Positions 35,660-43,978 of a stretch of DNA of 64,000 bases are shown here, piece by piece; the first letter of the stretch is position 1; each line of letters starts with the position of its first letter. The position numbers and the translations under genes were made by a program. This stretch comes from Pseudoclavibacter soli DSM 23366 (lineage in GTDB: Bacteria > Actinomycetota > Actinomycetes > Actinomycetales > Microbacteriaceae). Below the pieces are notes generated by a model. It was not told the origin of the DNA and searched no databases. It saw only the letters and a list, made by a program, of their open reading frames with translations. The DNA lies in assembly GCF_000423505.1 (NCBI RefSeq), contig NZ_KE384027.1, forward strand, positions 581,612 through 645,611, written 5' to 3'.

Positions 35660-37197
35660 GCGCCGAACGCTACGTGCTCGCGGTCGACCAGGGCACTACG
35701 AGCACCCGTGCGATCGCGTTCGATGTGCAGGGGCGCGCGCTCGCGGTGGCGCAGCGCGAGCATGAACAGGTGTTTCCGCACCCCGGTCAGGTGCAGCAAG
35801 ATGCACTCGAGATTTGGGCGAACGCGCGCGCGGTGATCGCCGAGGTCGTTGAGCGCCTCGCCGCCGACCATGGGCGCTGGCAGCCCGCGGCGGTGGGCAT
35901 CACGAATCAACGCGAGACCACACTGGTCTGGAACCCGCGAACGGGCGAGCCCTGGCACCATGCCCTCGTCTGGCAAGACACCCGCACCCAGCCGATCGTC
36001 GAGCGGTTGACTGAGCGCCTCGATGAGGCAGTGATCGCCCGGCTGCGTGAGCGCACTGGGCTGCGTCTGCACCCGTACTTCTCGGCGACCAAACTGGTCT
36101 GGCTGCTCGAACATGTCGAGGGGCTGCGTGAGGCGGCCGAGCGCGGCGAAGCCGTGTTCGGCACCATGGACACCTGGATGCTGTGGAACCTCACCGGTGG
36201 AGTGAAACCCAGCCCTGGGCGCACCGCGACGCATGCGACTGACGTGACCAATGCATCCCGCACGCTGCTGTTTGATCTGCATACCCTGGCTTGGAGTGAC
36301 CAGCTGCTGGCCCTATTCGACGTGCCGCGGGGCATGCTGCCGAGCGTGCATCCATCGGTGCATCGCTTCGGCGAGATCGATGCGGCTGCGGCAGGGCTGC
36401 CCGCTGTGCTCGACGGCGTGCCGGTGACGGGCATCCTGGGCGATCAGCAGGCGGCGGCCTTCGGGCAGACCGCTACCCGTGCCGGTGAGGCGAAGAACAC
36501 CTACGGCACCGGCAACTTTCTGCTGGTCAACACCGGCGCCGACGCCACGGTGGATGCCGACGGCGGGCTGCTCACCACTGTCGCCTATCAACTTGAGGGC
36601 GAGCCTGCGGTCTACGCTCAAGAGGGGTCGATTGCGGTCACCGGATCGCTCGTGCAGTGGCTGCGCGACAACCTGGGGCTGATCGAACGCGCTGCCGACA
36701 TCGAGGCGCTCGCGGCGTCCGTCGAAGACACCGGCGGCGTCAGCATTGTGCCAGCGTTCTCGGGGCTGTTCGCCCCGCACTGGCGGGCAGATGCGCGAGG
36801 AGTCATCGTCGGTCTCACTCGCTACGTCACGAAGGCGCATATCGCGCGGGCGGCCTTAGAGGCGATCGCGCAGCAGAGTGTTGACGTGGTCGAGGCTGCG
36901 GGTCGCGAGGTGACGGAGCTGCGCGTCGACGGCGGGGCGAGCACCAACGATCTGCTGATGCAGCTGCAGGCAGATCTGCTCGGCGTGCCAGTGCAGCGGC
37001 TGTCAACCTTTGAGACGACGGCGCTCGGCGCGGCCTATGCTGCGGGGCTCGGGGCAGGGGTGTGGCGAGATCTTGACGAGCTGCGTGAGCTCACCGGGCT
37101 GGGGGTGCGGTTCGAGCCGATGATTGATGAGGCGGAGCGTGAGCGTCGGCGTGCAGCGTGGCGTGACGCGCTGCCGCGCAGTTTCGGGCTGGCCTGA
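35656..37197 (+). CDS. glpK: Glycerol kinase
   Basis: 513 residues; phosphorylates glycerol to glycerol-3-phosphate, the substrate of GlpD encoded just upstream. FGGY-kinase signatures: VLAVDQGTTSTRAIAFD at the N-terminus, GITNQRETTLVWNPRTG, GILGDQQAAAFGQ, KNTYGTGNFLLVNTG and LRVDGGASTNDLLMQ. Start ATG 35656 lies inside the glpD stop. No glycerol facilitator gene is adjacent. Confidence 0.97.
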   Translation: MSAERYVLAVDQGTTSTRAIAFDVQGRALAVAQREHEQVFPHPGQVQQDALEIWANARAVIAEVVERLAADHGRWQPAAVGITNQRETTLVWNPRTGEPWHHALVWQDTRTQPIVERLTERLDEAVIARLRERTGLRLHPYFSATKLVWLLEHVEGLREAAERGEAVFGTMDTWMLWNLTGGVKPSPGRTATHATDVTNASRTLLFDLHTLAWSDQLLALFDVPRGMLPSVHPSVHRFGEIDAAAAGLPAVLDGVPVTGILGDQQAAAFGQTATRAGEAKNTYGTGNFLLVNTGADATVDADGGLLTTVAYQLEGEPAVYAQEGSIAVTGSLVQWLRDNLGLIERAADIEALAASVEDTGGVSIVPAFSGLFAPHWRADARGVIVGLTRYVTKAHIARAALEAIAQQSVDVVEAAGREVTELRVDGGASTNDLLMQLQADLLGVPVQRLSTFETTALGAAYAAGLGAGVWRDLDELRELTGLGVRFEPMIDEAERERRRAAWRDALPRSFGLA

Positions 37198-37340
37198 GCA
37201 GGGTGCGCTGCAGAGAGGTGTCGCGGAATGCTGTTATGTGGGATCAGAGTCGCACTTTATGACACCTGAACGTGGTGCACAAGGTGTGCAGCGCCGAGGT
37301 ACCCGGGCCAGTGCAGCTCATGTGAGAAAGCGCAGCGAAT

Positions 37341-37377
37341 CTCGGCACCGAAACCTCAGTCTGCTGAGAGAGCCGGG
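37341..37377 (-). terminator. Candidate bidirectional stem-loop between glpK and coaA
   Basis: An inner stem CTCAG/CTGAG (37355-37359, 37364-37368) sits inside an outer pairing CTCGGC/GCCGGG with one wobble (37341-37346, 37372-37377). It directly abuts the coaA stop at 37378 in a 180-bp convergent gap with no gene. Confidence 0.35.
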
Positions 37378-38364
37378 TCAGAGCTTGCGCAGCAGCACAC
37401 GATTGACGGTGTGATCGCTGGCCTTCTCGAGAATGAGATCGGCTCGCGATCTGGTGCGAGCAATGTTCTCGCGCAGATTGGGCAGATTCACCGAGCTCCA
37501 AATCTGCTGGGCGACAGCCTCGGCCTCTTCGGCATTGAGCCCGGCGTACTTGTGAAAGTACGAGTCGGGCTTGGTGAACGAGTCATGCTGCAGTTTCATA
37601 AAGCGCTCGACATACCAGCGTTCGATGTCACTGGTGCGGGCATCTACATAGATGCCGAAGTCGAGAAAGTCGCTCACGGCCGCCTGCAGGCTGTCGGCAG
37701 GAGGCTGCAGTACGTTGAGTCCCTCGAACACGAGTACCTGTGGGCGACGCACGACAATCTGCTCGTCGGGCACGATGTCGTAACGCACGTGAGAGTACTT
37801 GGGGGCCCGTACCTCTGGCACGCCGCTCTTGATCTCGCTCAGAAAGCGCAGCAGCGCGCGACGATCGTACGACTCGGGAAAGCCCTTGCGAGAGAGTAGC
37901 CCGCGGCGCTTGAGCTCGGCATTGGGCAGCAGAAAGCCGTCGGAGGTGACCAACGCGACGTCTGGCGTGTCGGGCCAGCGGGAGAGCAGCTCACGCAGCA
38001 GGCGTGCCACCGTCGACTTGCCGACGGCAACCGACCCCGCCACCCCGATGATGAACGGCGTGCCGTCACCGGGGGTGTGCAGAAACTGCTGGAGGCGCTG
38101 ATCGAGCCCGCGGCGATTGGCCACGACGTTGTTGAGCAACAGGCTGACGGGCAGATAGACCTCGGCGACTTCGCGCAGGTCGAGAGGATCGCCGAGGCCG
38201 CGCAGCGCTCGCACGTCGCTGACGGTCAGCGGGTTGGGCACACTGGGGGCGAGCTCTGACCAAGCGTCTCGAGCAATCTGCCAGAACGGCGACGGGCGGT
38301 CGGGATGGTTATCGATGGGCGCGAATTGCAGGCGCGCCGGGGAGCCCTCGTCGTTGGTAGGCAT
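37378..38364 (-). CDS. coaA: Pantothenate kinase, type I
   Basis: 328 residues from ATG 38364. Catalyses the first step of coenzyme A synthesis. P-loop GVAGSVAVGKSTVARLL at about residue 105, then DVALVTSDGFLLPN, RKGFPESYDRRALLRF and the IYVDARTSDIERWY segment identify the bacterial type I enzyme; the normal length is about 310-320. A longer in-frame reading to 38625 runs antisense through the glmS start and is not family-like. It is divergent from glmS with only 29 bp between start codons. Confidence 0.95.
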   Translation of the reverse strand: MPTNDEGSPARLQFAPIDNHPDRPSPFWQIARDAWSELAPSVPNPLTVSDVRALRGLGDPLDLREVAEVYLPVSLLLNNVVANRRGLDQRLQQFLHTPGDGTPFIIGVAGSVAVGKSTVARLLRELLSRWPDTPDVALVTSDGFLLPNAELKRRGLLSRKGFPESYDRRALLRFLSEIKSGVPEVRAPKYSHVRYDIVPDEQIVVRRPQVLVFEGLNVLQPPADSLQAAVSDFLDFGIYVDARTSDIERWYVERFMKLQHDSFTKPDSYFHKYAGLNAEEAEAVAQQIWSSVNLPNLRENIARTRSRADLILEKASDHTVNRVLLRKL

Positions 38365-38380
38365 GACTTCCATCATGCCG

Positions 38381-38386
38381 TAAAAT
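38381..38386 (+). promoter_or_regulatory. TAAAAT -10 element giving a probable leaderless glmS mRNA
   Basis: TAAAAT ends 7 nt before the glmS ATG at 38394, which would place transcription initiation at or within a base or two of the start codon. No Shine-Dalgarno sequence precedes the ATG. The element lies inside the 29-bp coaA-glmS gap, so any upstream promoter element must overlap the coaA coding sequence. Confidence 0.5.
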
Positions 38387-38393
38387 TGCGGCC

Positions 38394-40244
38394 ATGTGTG
38401 GAATCGTCGGCTATGTGGGCCCAGGAAATACTGTTGATGTGCTGCTGGCCGGGCTGCGCCGCCTCGAATACCGCGGCTATGACTCTGCCGGAGTCGCCGT
38501 GGTCTCCGACGATGGGTCGCTCGGTGTGCGCAAGCGGGCCGGCAAACTCGACAACCTGATCGCCTCGCTCGACGACGCCCCGCTCGCCGCGGGGGCCACG
38601 GGAATCGGTCACACGCGGTGGGCAACCCACGGCGGCCCCACCGACACCAATGCGCATCCTCACCTGGGCGATGACGGCAAACTCGCGGTCATCCATAACG
38701 GCATCATCGAGAATTTCGCTCAGCTCAAGCAGCAGCTGACCGATGAGGGGTTCACCTTCGTCTCTGAGACCGACACCGAGGTCGCAGCAGTGCTGCTCGG
38801 CCGCGAATACCGCCGCACCGGAGATCTGTTTGAGGCATTTGTCGCAACGGTCGCTCAGCTCGAGGGAGCCTTCACGCTGCTGGCTGTTCACCAAGATCAG
38901 CCCGGCACCGTCATCGGCGCACGTCGCAACTCCCCGTTGGTGATCGGCCGTGGCACCGGCGAGAACTTTCTGGCCAGCGATGTAGCGGCCTTTGTTGAGC
39001 ACACGACTCATGCCTACTCGATCGGCCAAGACCAGATCGCGGTGATCACCGCCGAGTCGATCACCGTCACCGACTTCACTGGCAATCCAGTCGAGCCTGA
39101 ACCTTTCGAAGTCGAATGGGACGCTTCGGCGGCCGAGAAGGGCGGCTGGAAGAGCTTCATGGCCAAAGAGATTGCCGAAGAGCCGACAGCCGTGGCCAAC
39201 ACCCTGTTGGGGCGCATCTCCGACGGGCAGGTGGTGCTCGACGGTCTCGACGCAATCGATGACGATGTGCTGGCCAAGATCAGTCGCATCATCGTAGTCG
39301 CCTGTGGCACCGCGTCGTATGCCGGGCAGACCGCGGCCTACGCCATCCAACGCTGGACTAACGTGCCGGTGAGTATCGAGCTCTCGCACGAGTTCAGATA
39401 CCGAGACCCGGTGCTCGACGACTCGGTGCTGGTGATCGCGATCTCGCAGTCGGGCGAGACGATGGATACCTTGATGGCGATTCGCTGGGCGCGCGAGCAG
39501 GGCGCTCGAGTGCTCGCGATCTGCAACACCCAGGGCGCGACCATCGCACGCGAGTCTGACGGCGTGGTCTACACCTACGCCGGGCCCGAGGTCGCCGTGG
39601 CCTCGACCAAGGCGTTCGTCGCGCAGGTCGCCGCACTGTACCTGTTCGGGCTTCACCTTGCCCGCGTGCGCGGCACGCTCGGCGCCGATGAGATTGCGGG
39701 GGTCACCGCTGAGCTGACCGGCCTCGAGGCCGCTGTGCAAGAGGCCGTCGAAGCCAGTGCGTCGATCCCGAATCTCGCCCATTGGATGGCCGACACACGT
39801 TCTGTGCTGTTCCTCGGCCGCAACGTGGCCTACCCGATCGCGCTGGAAGGTGCGCTGAAGCTGAAAGAGCTCGCGTACATCCATGCGGAGGGGTTTGCCG
39901 CCGGCGAGCTGAAACACGGCCCGATCGCACTGATCGAGCCGGGCCTACCGGTGTTCGTGGTGGTGCCGAGCCCGCGTGAGGCGCCGCTGCTGCACGCCAA
40001 GGTGATCTCGAATATTCAAGAGATTCGCGCTCGCGGTGCGCGAGTGCTCGTCGTGGCCGAGAAGGGCGACACTGCGGTGCTGCCCTTCGCCGACGAAGTG
40101 ATCTCGCTGCCTCTGGTGTCACCGCTGATGCAGCCGTTTGTTGCTGTGGTGCCGCTGCAGGTGTTTGCGATGGAGCTCGCCGAGGCCAAGGGGCTCGACG
40201 TCGATCAGCCGCGCAACCTCGCCAAGTCGGTCACCGTCGAGTGA
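38394..40244 (+). CDS. glmS: Glutamine-fructose-6-phosphate aminotransferase (isomerizing)
   Basis: 616 residues. Makes glucosamine-6-phosphate from fructose-6-phosphate and glutamine, feeding GlmM (4378). The N-terminal nucleophile Cys2 is present (MCGIVGYVGPGNTVDVL), with HTRWATHG and HNGIIENF in the glutaminase domain. Two SIS sugar-binding domains follow (ACGTASYAGQTAAYAI and AISQSGETMDTL; then LFLGRNVAYPIALEGALKLK), ending with the conserved PRNLAKSVTVE. There is no room for a glmS ribozyme upstream. acpS starts 7 bp after the stop. Confidence 0.97.
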   Translation: MCGIVGYVGPGNTVDVLLAGLRRLEYRGYDSAGVAVVSDDGSLGVRKRAGKLDNLIASLDDAPLAAGATGIGHTRWATHGGPTDTNAHPHLGDDGKLAVIHNGIIENFAQLKQQLTDEGFTFVSETDTEVAAVLLGREYRRTGDLFEAFVATVAQLEGAFTLLAVHQDQPGTVIGARRNSPLVIGRGTGENFLASDVAAFVEHTTHAYSIGQDQIAVITAESITVTDFTGNPVEPEPFEVEWDASAAEKGGWKSFMAKEIAEEPTAVANTLLGRISDGQVVLDGLDAIDDDVLAKISRIIVVACGTASYAGQTAAYAIQRWTNVPVSIELSHEFRYRDPVLDDSVLVIAISQSGETMDTLMAIRWAREQGARVLAICNTQGATIARESDGVVYTYAGPEVAVASTKAFVAQVAALYLFGLHLARVRGTLGADEIAGVTAELTGLEAAVQEAVEASASIPNLAHWMADTRSVLFLGRNVAYPIALEGALKLKELAYIHAEGFAAGELKHGPIALIEPGLPVFVVVPSPREAPLLHAKVISNIQEIRARGARVLVVAEKGDTAVLPFADEVISLPLVSPLMQPFVAVVPLQVFAMELAEAKGLDVDQPRNLAKSVTVE

Positions 40245-40251
40245 TGCGGTC

Positions 40252-40605
40252 GTGATTGTCGGCATCGGCGTTGATAACGTCAACATCGAGCGGTTTCAGG
40301 CCAAGCTCGCCGGAGCGCCCCTGCTGCGTGAGCGGCTGTTCTCACCGGCTGAGCGGGCTCAAGCACTGCGGCCCGTGCAGTTGGCGGCGCGTTTCGCGGC
40401 CAAAGAGGCGCTGATCAAGGCGTTGGGTGGCGGCGGTGAAGGGTTCGCCTTCGCTGACATCACGGTGACCAAGGATGCGCTGGGCGCGCCGCGCTTGGAG
40501 CTCGCGGGGCCCATCGGGGTCACCGCGCAGGGGCTCACCCTGCACTTGAGCATGACGCATGAGCACCCGCTGGCCACCGCGTTCGTGGTGGCTGAGCGTG
40601 GGTGA
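40252..40605 (+). CDS. acpS: Holo-[acyl-carrier-protein] synthase
   Basis: 117 residues from GTG 40252. Transfers the 4'-phosphopantetheine arm from CoA to acyl carrier protein. The magnesium-binding IVGIGVDNVNIERF (usually GIGxDixxixR) and the second motif RFAAKEALIKALGGG are intact, and SMTHEHPLATAFVV closes the fold. It lies 7 bp after glmS and the two are usually neighbours in actinobacteria. It is immediately followed by a decayed DUF559 gene. Confidence 0.93.
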   Translation: MIVGIGVDNVNIERFQAKLAGAPLLRERLFSPAERAQALRPVQLAARFAAKEALIKALGGGGEGFAFADITVTKDALGAPRLELAGPIGVTAQGLTLHLSMTHEHPLATAFVVAERG

Positions 40606-41001
40606 GACGGCGGCTGGGCGCCGCTCTCATCGGCTGAGGTTGTCACTGAGCTGAGGCGTACTGCATTCGGCAGACAGATTCTCGGCTTGGTCGACCTGCG
40701 AGCCGAGTCAGGGCTTGAGAGCATCGTGCGCGTGCTGCTGACGTTGGGCGGGCACAGAGTCGAGAGCCGAGTCGAGCTGCCTGACGGCACGTGGATCGAT
40801 ATTTTGGTCGACGGGGTGCTGGCAATAGAGCTCGACGGCTCGACCCATTTGGGGCGCGAGCAACGCGACCGTGACCGCTGCAAAGACCAGATGATCACGA
40901 GAGTGGGTCACGTTCTGGCGCAGTACAGCTCTCGGCAGCTCATTGAGCAGTGGGATGCGACGTACCACGACATCCTGCTCCGGCTGTCGGTCGCGCGGTG
41001 A
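40606..41001 (+). pseudogene. Remnant of a DUF559/AbiEi-type gene (C-terminal domain only)
   Basis: Directly after the acpS stop the same reading frame stays open for 131 codons and reads as the C-terminal part of a DUF559 protein: VDLRAESGLESIVRVLLTL, VESRVELPDGTWIDILVDGV and LAIELDGSTHLGREQRDRDR. The acidic fold residues match the intact gene at 2308 (FDGLIDG, IGIELNG). No start codon with a ribosome site and no winged-helix N-terminus are present; only TTG 40687 could start a 104-residue product. Best explained as a 5'-truncated relic, although a short expressed protein cannot be excluded. Confidence 0.7.
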
Positions 41002-41035
41002 CGCATGGGGTGAGAGAGTTCTGCCGTGGTGAGCA

Positions 41036-41044
41036 GGGGGGGGG
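41036..41044 (+). repeat. G9 homopolymer between the DUF559 remnant and alr
   Basis: Nine consecutive G residues about 120 bp before the alr start, in a 164-bp gap with no gene. Runs of this length are slippage-prone. There is no evidence that it lies in an mRNA. Confidence 0.6.
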
Positions 41045-41165
41045 CGGACATTGCGCTGGGCGCGAGCGGGGCAGTGGGTGTGGGCGCAGCTCCAAGGGCA
41101 TCGTCTCGAGAAGATCCTCAGCCATTGCGGCACCGCGCGTGACCATGAGTGCCACAATAGAGGCC

Positions 41166-42305
41166 ATGACTTCACTGCAAGAGGTGCGCATCGATCTCGA
41201 CGCGTACCGTCGCAATCTCGAGAGCATCATCGAACGCGTGGCTCCGGCCAAGGTGCTGGCCGTGCTGAAAGCGAACGCCTATGGGCACGGGGCGGCACAG
41301 CTCGCCCCGGTCGCCCAGGCCGCCGGGGTCGACCGCGCGGGAGTGGTCTCGCTCGACGAAGCTCTCGAGGTGCGCGCCGCGGGCTTCACCAAACCGATCA
41401 TCGCCTGGCAGCACCTGCCTGGTGCCGACTTTGCCGCCGCGGCTGCGCACAACATCACCCTCGGTCTCTCGACGGCCGATCAGTTGCAGGCCGCGGCCGA
41501 CGCAGGTGCCAGCACCGTGCACCTGGCCATCGACACCGGCCTGGGGCGCAACGGCTCGAGCCCCGAGCAGTGGGAGCGCTTCTTCAGCACCGCGGCCCGT
41601 CTCGAACACGCAGGGCTGATCGACGTCGAGGGCATTTTCTCGCACCTGTCGAACACCTCCACAGCCGACGACACCGCACAGCTGCATGTGTTCGACGCCG
41701 CGATCGAAGCCGCAGCCGAGCACGGGCTGCACCCGCGCATCCGCCATATCGCCGCCACGCAGGTCGCGCTCGACCGCCCCGACGCACGCTACGACATGGT
41801 GCGCATCGGCATCGGCGGCTACGGCCTCTCGCCAGACGACCGCACCAGCGCCGAGCTGGGGCTTGAACCGGTCATGCGGGTCTCGACTCGCATCGCGCAG
41901 GTCAAGCGCGTGCCCGCGGGCACTCCGGTGTCATACGGCTACCTGTATCGCACGGCACGCGAGACGACCCTCGCGCTCGTGCCCTTCGGATATGGCGACG
42001 GGCTGCCGCGACAGGCCTCCGAGGCCGGGGGAGTGCTCGTTGACGGACACATCTACCCAGTCGCCGGTCGCATCGCCATGGACCAGTTCATCATCGACGT
42101 GGGTGATGCCGACGTGCAGATCGGCGATGAGGCGGTGATCTTCGGCGATCCCAAGCGAGGCGAGCCCGCGGCCACGCTGTGGGCCGAATCGGCCGACACC
42201 ATCAACTATGAGATCGTCACGCGCATCGGCACGAGGCCGGGTCGCGTCTACGTGGGCGGCGCTACCTCGCGCAGCAGTGCCTCGCAGGATGCCCGAGATG
42301 CCTGA
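41166..42305 (+). CDS. alr: Alanine racemase
   Basis: 379 residues from ATG 41166 (GAGG just upstream); ATG 41145 is an in-frame alternative. PLP enzyme supplying D-alanine for peptidoglycan. The PLP lysine is Lys35 in VLKANAYGHGA, and the second catalytic base is Tyr257 in VSYGYLYR. Further family segments: HLAIDTGLGRNG, VRIGIGGYGLSP and GRIAMDQFIIDVGD. It begins a tightly packed unit with tsaE, tsaB, rimI and tsaD. Confidence 0.96.
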   Translation: MTSLQEVRIDLDAYRRNLESIIERVAPAKVLAVLKANAYGHGAAQLAPVAQAAGVDRAGVVSLDEALEVRAAGFTKPIIAWQHLPGADFAAAAAHNITLGLSTADQLQAAADAGASTVHLAIDTGLGRNGSSPEQWERFFSTAARLEHAGLIDVEGIFSHLSNTSTADDTAQLHVFDAAIEAAAEHGLHPRIRHIAATQVALDRPDARYDMVRIGIGGYGLSPDDRTSAELGLEPVMRVSTRIAQVKRVPAGTPVSYGYLYRTARETTLALVPFGYGDGLPRQASEAGGVLVDGHIYPVAGRIAMDQFIIDVGDADVQIGDEAVIFGDPKRGEPAATLWAESADTINYEIVTRIGTRPGRVYVGGATSRSSASQDARDA

Positions 42306-42864
42306 TCGGCCCGGCTCGCGTTCGTTGGCTCGGCTGAGTGGTGTGACACAGGAACGTCTCGCCGAGTTGGGTCGTGGTATCGGCCAGGTGATGCGCGCTG
42401 GCGACGTGCTGGTGCTCAACGGGCCGCTCGGCGCGGGCAAGACCACGCTGACTCGATCGCTCGGAGAGGGCCTCGAGGTACGCGGCCCCGTGACGAGCCC
42501 CACGTTTGTGCTCGCCCGCACGCATCCGTCTCTGGTGGGTGGTGCTCCTCTGGTGCACGTCGATGCGTATCGGCTGACTGAGGGCATCGAACTTGACGAT
42601 CTCGATCTCGACATCGAGGGCTCGGCCACCGTCATCGAATGGGGAAGAGACTGGGCGCAGTTGCTGACCGACCAATGGGTGCAGATCGACCTGCAGCCAG
42701 AACCGACCCTCGCAGATGTCGACGCCGCCCCAGACGCCGACCCAGACGCAGCCCCGGCCGAGACGCGCAGGGTCACCATCACAGCCCATCGCCTCGACGC
42801 GGCACCAGATCATGCACTGCCGACCGACGACTTCGCCGCCCGCGTAGAATCGCTGCTGTCATGA
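42298..42864 (+). CDS. tsaE: tRNA t6A biosynthesis ATPase TsaE
   Basis: 188 residues from ATG 42298, which overlaps the alr stop by 8 bp and has AGGA 9 nt upstream. P-loop NGPLGAGKTTLTRSLGEGL (~residue 40), switch region GPVTSPTFVLARTH, HVDAYRL and the IEWG motif identify TsaE. With TsaB and TsaD, both encoded next, it forms the threonylcarbamoyl-adenosine complex. An Asp/Pro/Ala-rich insert (~140-158) is unusual but probably a surface loop. Stop overlaps the tsaB start (ATGA). Confidence 0.94.
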   Translation: MPDRPGSRSLARLSGVTQERLAELGRGIGQVMRAGDVLVLNGPLGAGKTTLTRSLGEGLEVRGPVTSPTFVLARTHPSLVGGAPLVHVDAYRLTEGIELDDLDLDIEGSATVIEWGRDWAQLLTDQWVQIDLQPEPTLADVDAAPDADPDAAPAETRRVTITAHRLDAAPDHALPTDDFAARVESLLS

Positions 42865-43466
42865 ACATCCTCGCACTCGACACCTCCGCCGGCACCAGCG
42901 TCGCGATCGCCCGTGACGGCGTGACGCTCGCCCGCCGCGACGAATCAGACACTCGCGGCCACGCTGAAGCGGTCGGTCGCTTGGTGAGCGAGGTGCTCGC
43001 CGAGGCTCAGCTTGTCGCCGCTGATCTCGATCTCGTGGTCGTGGGGGTCGGCCCGGGGCCGTTCACCGGGCTGCGGGTCGGCATCGCCGCGGGCATCGGG
43101 CTGGCTGCGGGCATCGAGCGCCCTGTAGTGGGCGTGCCAAGCCATGACGCCGTGGCGCTCGCTCGGCTCGAGATCGAGCCCACTGCCACAACGGTCATCA
43201 CCGATGCGCGACGGCGAGAGGTGTTCGTCACCGACTACTCCGGTCTTGACGCGCATGGGCTGCCTGTCGCTGCAGCCGATGCCCGCACCGAGCCTCGCGC
43301 GTGGGCCGACGACCGGCCCGAGCCAGTGGTCGCCGAAGTTCCCGCCGCACAGCTTGCGCATATCGCCTGGCTGCGTCAGCAGGCAGGTGTGCCACAGCGC
43401 GGCACCGACCCCATCTACGTGCGGCAGCCCGACGTGAGCCGCGCGAAACCGAAGCGTGTGCTCTGA
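42861..43466 (+). CDS. tsaB: tRNA t6A biosynthesis protein TsaB
   Basis: 201 residues. N-terminal ASKHA-fold motif MNILALDTSAGTSVAIA, then VVVGVGPGPFTGLRVGIAAG, the classic TsaB segment. It dimerises with TsaD to make N6-threonylcarbamoyl adenosine on ANN-decoding tRNAs. Overlaps tsaE by 4 bp and rimI by 1 bp (TGATG). Confidence 0.94.
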   Translation: MNILALDTSAGTSVAIARDGVTLARRDESDTRGHAEAVGRLVSEVLAEAQLVAADLDLVVVGVGPGPFTGLRVGIAAGIGLAAGIERPVVGVPSHDAVALARLEIEPTATTVITDARRREVFVTDYSGLDAHGLPVAAADARTEPRAWADDRPEPVVAEVPAAQLAHIAWLRQQAGVPQRGTDPIYVRQPDVSRAKPKRVL

Positions 43467-43978
43467 TGGTGACTGAAGCATCCACCCGACCGCACGTGCG
43501 GCTGGCGCGTGAAGCCGATCTCGCAACGGTTCACCGCATCGAAACCGAGTCGTTCGCCGATGACCCGTGGAGTCTCGGCATGCTCACCGAGACGCTGCAC
43601 TCGGCAGACAGCGTGATGATCGTGGCCGCCGACTCGCACGAGGTGCTCGGCTACGCGGCAGTGCTGGCGGCCAAGGGCGCCGGCGAGGCCGATGTGCTCA
43701 CCATCGCGGTGGATGCCCGAGCCCGTGGTCGCGGCGTCGGACGCACCCTGCTGGTCGCCTTGGCCACCGAGGCACAGGCCCGAGGCGCGAAACTGCTGTT
43801 TCTCGAGGTGCGGGAGAGCAATGCCACGGCGCGCAGTCTGTACCGCAGCGAGGGCTTCGAACACGTCGGGGTGCGCCCCAAGTACTATCCGGCCGGAGAC
43901 GACGGCCAGCGCGAAGACGCTGTGATGATGCGTCTCGACCTGCACCACTGGTGCGAGACCAAGAAGGAGTCGGCATGA
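43466..43978 (+). CDS. rimI: Ribosomal-protein-alanine N-acetyltransferase (GNAT)
   Basis: 170 residues. GNAT fold with acetyl-CoA motif [20 protein letters not shown] (R/Q-x-x-G-x-G/A form) and [20 protein letters not shown]. Located between tsaB and tsaD, the standard place of rimI. Acetylates the N-terminus of S18 in E. coli; broader targets are possible in actinobacteria. Overlaps tsaD by 4 bp. Confidence 0.92.
   Translation: MVTEASTRPHVRLAREADLATVHRIETESFADDPWSLGMLTETLHSADSVMIVAADSHEVLGYAAVLAAKGAGEADVLTIAVDARARGRGVGRTLLVALATEAQARGAKLLFLEVRESNATARSLYRSEGFEHVGVRPKYYPAGDDGQREDAVMMRLDLHHWCETKKESA

Noticed and set aside
38373..39917. Long minus-strand open frame (514 codons) antisense to glmS
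   Set aside because: glmS is unmistakable on the plus strand. Long antisense frames are expected from strong third-position GC bias; the antisense protein has no recognisable domain. The same holds for the frames at 34115-35416, 43698-44783, 55329-56564 and 58739-59971.
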